In this document: positions 60,648 to 64,000 of the stretch, piece after piece | Layout of the letters: each line of letters starts with the position of its first letter | How positions within the stretch are numbered: the stretch's first letter is position 1 | Source: an uncultured Sutterella sp. | Lineage (GTDB): Bacteria; Pseudomonadota; Gammaproteobacteria; Burkholderiales; Burkholderiaceae_F | Length of the DNA stretch: 64,000 nucleotides | Assembly (NCBI GenBank): GCA_900545335.1 | Contig: UQYP01000003.1 | Span: 62,001 to 126,000 of the forward strand | Reading direction: 5' to 3' | The notes under the pieces: model-generated | Told to the model about the DNA's origin: nothing | Databases searched by the model: none | Seen by the model: the letters and a program-made list of their open reading frames with translations, nothing else | Program-made: the position numbers and the translations under genes

Positions 60648-62021
60648 ATGCAAACGATTATTCAAACTCTATCGTCAACAGCCCTGGGCTTCTGGGGCTG
60701 CCTTTTTGCTTTACTGTGTTTTGTTTTGGTGCTTTTATTGGGAGCGCTTTTTGTCAATCGTAAAAAAGAGGAGGAGCGGCTTTTAACCTTCATTGATCAG
60801 AAGCTTGAAAGTTCCAAGCAAAACGAAACCAATGCGGTTCAGCTGGCGGTTAACGACAGCATCCAAACGGCCAATGCGCATTTGCGCCGGGAATTTAACG
60901 ATTCGGTGAATCGTTTATCTCAATCTCAAAATCAAAGTCTGGTTAATTTCGCTGAGTTAATTCAAAAGATGAATCAGGGTAATGCCGCTACTCAGCTGCA
61001 GGCCAGAGAAGCATTAAAGAATCATGTAGCTCAGCTTTCCAGCGATATCAATCAGGAATTAGCCGGTATCCGCGAAACGCTTAACCGACAGCTTCAGTCC
61101 ATGCAGACCAATAACGATGCAAAACTGGAAATGATGCGTCAGACGGTTGAAACAAAGCTGCAAAATACGCTTGAAACGCGTTTATCGGAAAGCTTCAAGC
61201 AGGTGGCTGATCACTTAAAAGACGTGGAAACCGGTTTGGGTGAAATGCGCTCTTTAGCCGGTCAGGTCGGGGAGTTAAAGCGCGTGCTTACTAACGTGAA
61301 AACCCGCGGGACTTTCGGTGAAGTGCAGTTGGGCGTTATTTTGGAAAATATGATTCCGAATCACTATGAGACTAATGTTGCCACGCGCCCCAACAGCAAC
61401 GATCGGGTGGAATTTGCGATCAAGATGCCGGGAGCCCATGATTCGGAATTTGTTTGGCTGCCGATTGACTCCAAATTTCCGATTGAAGACTACCAGAAGA
61501 TGGAAGACGCCCGTGAGGCGGCAGACGCAGAATCTGCAGAGCGTTATGCCAAGGCTTTTGAAAGCCGCATTAAAACAGAAGCCAAAAAGATTCATGAAAA
61601 ATATGTTGAGGTACCTTATACAACTGAATTTGCCATTCTCTTTTTACCGAGTGAGTCGCTTTATGCTGAAGCTTTGAAACGCGCCGGCTTAGTAGAAGAA
61701 CTGCAGAATCGCTTCCGTGTAACGGTAGCCGGTCCTACGGTTTTGAGTGCATTGCTCAACAGTTTGCAGATGGGCTTCAGGACACTGGCCATTCAAAAAA
61801 GAAGTGCAGAAGTTTGGACCGTATTAGGTCAGGTGAAGACTGAATTTGCGAAGTTTGCCGAAGCGCTCGATACCATGGAAAAACGAGTCGATGGGGTGAA
61901 AACCGCTATTGCCGGAGTGCGTACGAGAACCAACGTCATGGGACGCAAACTTCGGGACGTTGAAGAGTTGCCCGGCGAGAAAAAAGTCGATACAGTATTG
62001 CCTCCGACCGGAGAGGAATAA
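60648..62021 (+). CDS. rmuC: DNA recombination protein RmuC
   Basis: 457 aa. N-terminal membrane segment (about 10-35), long coiled coil (40-200) and RmuC nuclease-like domain with RGTFGEVQLGVILENMIP and LPIDSKFPIEDY. RmuC limits recombination at inverted repeats. Start at 60648 with a weak ribosome binding site. One base before a small membrane ORF. Confidence 0.92.
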   Translation: MQTIIQTLSSTALGFWGCLFALLCFVLVLLLGALFVNRKKEEERLLTFIDQKLESSKQNETNAVQLAVNDSIQTANAHLRREFNDSVNRLSQSQNQSLVNFAELIQKMNQGNAATQLQAREALKNHVAQLSSDINQELAGIRETLNRQLQSMQTNNDAKLEMMRQTVETKLQNTLETRLSESFKQVADHLKDVETGLGEMRSLAGQVGELKRVLTNVKTRGTFGEVQLGVILENMIPNHYETNVATRPNSNDRVEFAIKMPGAHDSEFVWLPIDSKFPIEDYQKMEDAREAADAESAERYAKAFESRIKTEAKKIHEKYVEVPYTTEFAILFLPSESLYAEALKRAGLVEELQNRFRVTVAGPTVLSALLNSLQMGFRTLAIQKRSAEVWTVLGQVKTEFAKFAEALDTMEKRVDGVKTAIAGVRTRTNVMGRKLRDVEELPGEKKVDTVLPPTGEE

Positions 62022-62120
62022 ATGTTTAAAAGAATCATGCAAATCGGCATCGCCGCAGCGCTCATCGTGATGGTAGCCTGCGTCGCGATTCAATTTATTG
62101 GCGCTCTTGCCAAAATCTGA
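62022..62120 (+). CDS. Small membrane protein downstream of rmuC
   Basis: 32 aa, starts right after the rmuC stop with GAGAGGA in the rmuC end. One hydrophobic segment (about 7-28) with a Cys, and a basic N-terminus (MFKR). Ends just before a terminator. Plausible small gene, unrecognised. Confidence 0.5.
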   Translation: MFKRIMQIGIAAALIVMVACVAIQFIGALAKI

Positions 62121-62128
62121 TTATTCGT

Positions 62129-62152
62129 CAACGCTGCTTTTTAGCAGCGTTG
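62129..62152. terminator. Terminator between rmuC unit and amidase
   Basis: CAACGCTGC, loop TTTTTA, GCAGCGTTG; serves convergent genes. Confidence 0.8.
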
Positions 62153-62159
62153 CGAGTAT

Positions 62160-63446
62160 CTACCGTTTCATTTCAGTAATAATTTTTTCCAATTTGGCTG
62201 CGATATCAATGGCTTTGCGGTCTTCGAGACGACGGCAGCCCACTGTGATGCCAATCTGAGCGCCGTTTGCTCTTTGCACTAAAGGCAGGGCAACGTACGG
62301 TGCCCGAGCCATGGCCCACCAGGGGATAAAGCCGACACTGATGATTGCCTGAGCCTCAGCTACTTTAAGTGTGTTGTCAATTGCTTCTGTCGCCTGTCCC
62401 ACACCTTTGGCTAAGGCATTTTTATAAACCTCATTTTCAAGATCGGGTGAAAATTTCAAAGCATCGGTGAGCCGATCAAAGCCGTAAGGATGATGTTGAG
62501 CCCGCATCTCGTACATTTTAACGAGGTCTTTAAAAGTACCAGGTGTTTTACCATTGCCGTAACGACTGAGATATCGGTCAAAATCCGATTGAATTTCTGT
62601 CGATGAAATAACCTTATAGTAAGTCTCAAACGTTTTAATAGGACATTCAACGATTTCAACCTGATATCTTTTGGCTTCCGCCATCAGGCGCTTGAGGGCC
62701 TCTTTTTCCTCGCTGTCAAAAGCCCGGTAGTCGGGCAGAGCGAGAGCGATTCTGAGAGCCCGGCGATCTTTTCCGAGATCAGTGTGAAAATCGATTTTCT
62801 CAGGACAGTCTTTCGTTGCTTCATCATTGGGATCGGCACCCGCAATGGCTTCGAGCAATCTGGCAGCATCGGCAACAGTCTTTGCGATTGCTCCGGGGGT
62901 ATCGAGCGAATGCGAAATCGGAATGACGCCGTCTCGGGAGACGAGCCCCACGCTTGGCTTAATGCCGACCACTCCGCAGGCAATGGAAGGCAAAACAATG
63001 CTTCCATGCGTTTCTGTGCCGATGGCGCTGTGGCAAAATCCTGCCGCAACAGCAATGGCTGAACCCGAACTGGAGCCTCCGGGAGAAAGTGACGGATCAA
63101 TCGGATTGATTCCCTGACCGCCTAATTCTGAGTAGCCGGGCGGCATTTTGGTGCTTAAAAAGCCTGCCAACTCACTCATTGAGGTTTTACCAAAGGGTAA
63201 GCCTCCGTGCTCACGCAGCTTTTTGATGCAAAAAGCATCCGCGGCTTTAAGTTCCTTTAACGCGTAGCTTCCTGCCGTTGCCCTCAGTCCCGAAACATCA
63301 ATGTTGTCCTTTACTAAAACGGGCCACTGAGCATCTAGAGGGGGTTCTCGCCATTGGCTGACTGCATGAATGATGTGATTGAACTGACGGATGCGATCGT
63401 TGATCTCAGCAGGATTGGGATGCGTCCCGGAATATAGAAAGGTCAT
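62160..63446 (-). CDS. Amidase signature family enzyme
   Basis: 428 aa from ATG 63446 with GAGGAG; a longer start at 63548 overlaps the PIN gene. Ser-cisSer-Lys triad: Lys46 in LVKDNID, GGSSSGSA (123-130) and nucleophile Ser149 in GTETHGSI. These hydrolyse amides such as indoleacetamide, urea derivatives or short peptides, or act in GatA. No gatB/C nearby, so it is a catabolic amidase. Follows the PIN gene in the same direction. Confidence 0.87.
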   Translation of the reverse strand: MTFLYSGTHPNPAEINDRIRQFNHIIHAVSQWREPPLDAQWPVLVKDNIDVSGLRATAGSYALKELKAADAFCIKKLREHGGLPFGKTSMSELAGFLSTKMPPGYSELGGQGINPIDPSLSPGGSSSGSAIAVAAGFCHSAIGTETHGSIVLPSIACGVVGIKPSVGLVSRDGVIPISHSLDTPGAIAKTVADAARLLEAIAGADPNDEATKDCPEKIDFHTDLGKDRRALRIALALPDYRAFDSEEKEALKRLMAEAKRYQVEIVECPIKTFETYYKVISSTEIQSDFDRYLSRYGNGKTPGTFKDLVKMYEMRAQHHPYGFDRLTDALKFSPDLENEVYKNALAKGVGQATEAIDNTLKVAEAQAIISVGFIPWWAMARAPYVALPLVQRANGAQIGITVGCRRLEDRKAIDIAAKLEKIITEMKR

Positions 63447-63516
63447 GACTGGCTCCTCAGCGACTTCTAATCTGAGTTTGTCACTTTGATGAGATGAACG
63501 CAATAGAAACTTAACC

Positions 63517-63993
63517 TTAAAGGCTGAAGTCTTTGGTGTTTCGTACAACGCAGCCGAAACGCTTAGCTTTGGAGCGGGCTTTTAAAACTTTTTTGTCTTT
63601 GGAAAATAAGTATGAGGCCTGTACTGCACGGGCAAGGTTAAAGAACTTATCGTCGTCGTGGTCTTTGCAGTAGGGCTCAGTTTCAAGGGGCTTCGGATAG
63701 ACGAGATGGATTTCAAGCCACTTTTGAAGGATTTCTTTTTGTTCGGATTCGGAGAGCTTAAATTGTGTTCGTGTGATGACGTCAGCTAATTCGTAGAACG
63801 TATCGTAATGACCGACGGGCTGAAGGAGCCCCTTTCGGATGCATTGCTTCAGATTGGCAGCCGATTCATCTTCAAATAAAAGAAGATCCAAAACAATATT
63901 GGTATCAAGAATACAGACAGGCGCAGCAAAAGAGAGTGCCTGATGAGAGGCACTCTCAAAAATTTCCTGAAGGTCTTTTTCTTCGATACGCAT
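63517..63993 (-). CDS. PIN-domain protein (toxin-like)
   Basis: 158 aa. PIN fold with CILDTNIVLDLLLF (Asp30) and DDDKFFNLA plus DKKVLKA (late acidic residues). Resembles PIN-family toxin components (COG1569). The matching antitoxin is not in view; it could lie past the right edge, 7 nt away. It ends 70 nt before the amidase start. Confidence 0.75.
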   Translation of the reverse strand: MRIEEKDLQEIFESASHQALSFAAPVCILDTNIVLDLLLFEDESAANLKQCIRKGLLQPVGHYDTFYELADVITRTQFKLSESEQKEILQKWLEIHLVYPKPLETEPYCKDHDDDKFFNLARAVQASYLFSKDKKVLKARSKAKRFGCVVRNTKDFSL

Positions 63994-64000
63994 TAACCGA

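Noticed and set aside
1..64000. CRISPR arrays and rRNA genes
   Set aside because: No regularly spaced direct repeats of 23-45 bp and no rRNA sequence seen in the window.

Overview
The window looks like chromosomal DNA of a gut-type betaproteobacterium. The best guess is the Sutterellaceae (Sutterella/Parasutterella-like). This is inferred from the gene order, the moderate GC content, the anaerobe-style enzymes (rubrerythrin, periplasmic asparaginase) and the classical autotransporters; no species call is possible without a search. Most of the window is compact housekeeping sequence. One obvious accessory island lies at about 47.36-58.59 kb, and two related autotransporter genes are set into the fatty-acid-synthesis neighbourhood.

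Layout. 1-5.75 kb: a WYL regulator cut by the left edge, divergent from an AAA/DUF4143 ATPase with a twin-palindrome spacer; a ZIP metal transporter; PhoH2 and a BCP peroxiredoxin; a FluC/CrcB fluoride channel. 5.8-8.6 kb: clpB behind a textbook sigma-32 promoter. 8.6-11.97 kb: a lysine riboswitch with a visible antiterminator/terminator switch, controlling an APC permease and a YtcJ-type amidohydrolase. 12-13.85 kb: a secreted cupin and an unknown protein. 13.9-21.5 kb: rne, rluC, HAD phosphatase, RsmI-like methylase, maf, yceD, rpmF, the enterobacterial/betaproteobacterial order. 21.5-32.4 kb: autotransporter 1, a small secreted protein, fabH-fabD-fabG-acpP-fabF, dCMP deaminase, autotransporter 2. 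plsX, normally between rpmF and fabH, is missing, and autotransporter 1 sits in that slot. 32.7-39.1 kb: lepA-lepB-rnc-era-recO-acpS-nagZ, tightly packed with start/stop overlaps. 39.2-47.2 kb: SDR, tRNA-Gly, gluQ, ansB, tRNA-Arg, YddG-like exporter, copA/copZ with a MerR-type operator, rubrerythrin.

The island (about 11.2 kb) is integrated at the 3' end of tRNA-Ser(GGA). It carries a P4-type tyrosine integrase, an unknown protein, an AlpA-like regulator, a DUF927 replication-type ATPase, a two-gene ATPase + HNH module that matches the Septu (PtuA/PtuB) defence layout, an IS21 istB remnant, and a run of small envelope proteins. Both ends can be read: a partial copy of the tRNA 3' end at the left, repeats of TGTCCATCAT at both ends that look like integrase arm sites, and a tRNA-terminator-like hairpin beside each copy of the att core.

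58.6-64 kb: two tRNA-Ser genes around a thioredoxin-like protein, a lipoprotein alpha/beta hydrolase, rmuC with a small membrane ORF, an amidase, and a PIN-domain protein at the right edge.

The most interesting points are the pair of autotransporters that share a beta-barrel and a 5' leader but differ in passenger, the Septu-like island with legible att/arm sites, the inverted TGTGGA/TCCACA array at the end of the DUF927 gene, and the lysine riboswitch driving a permease-amidohydrolase pair.
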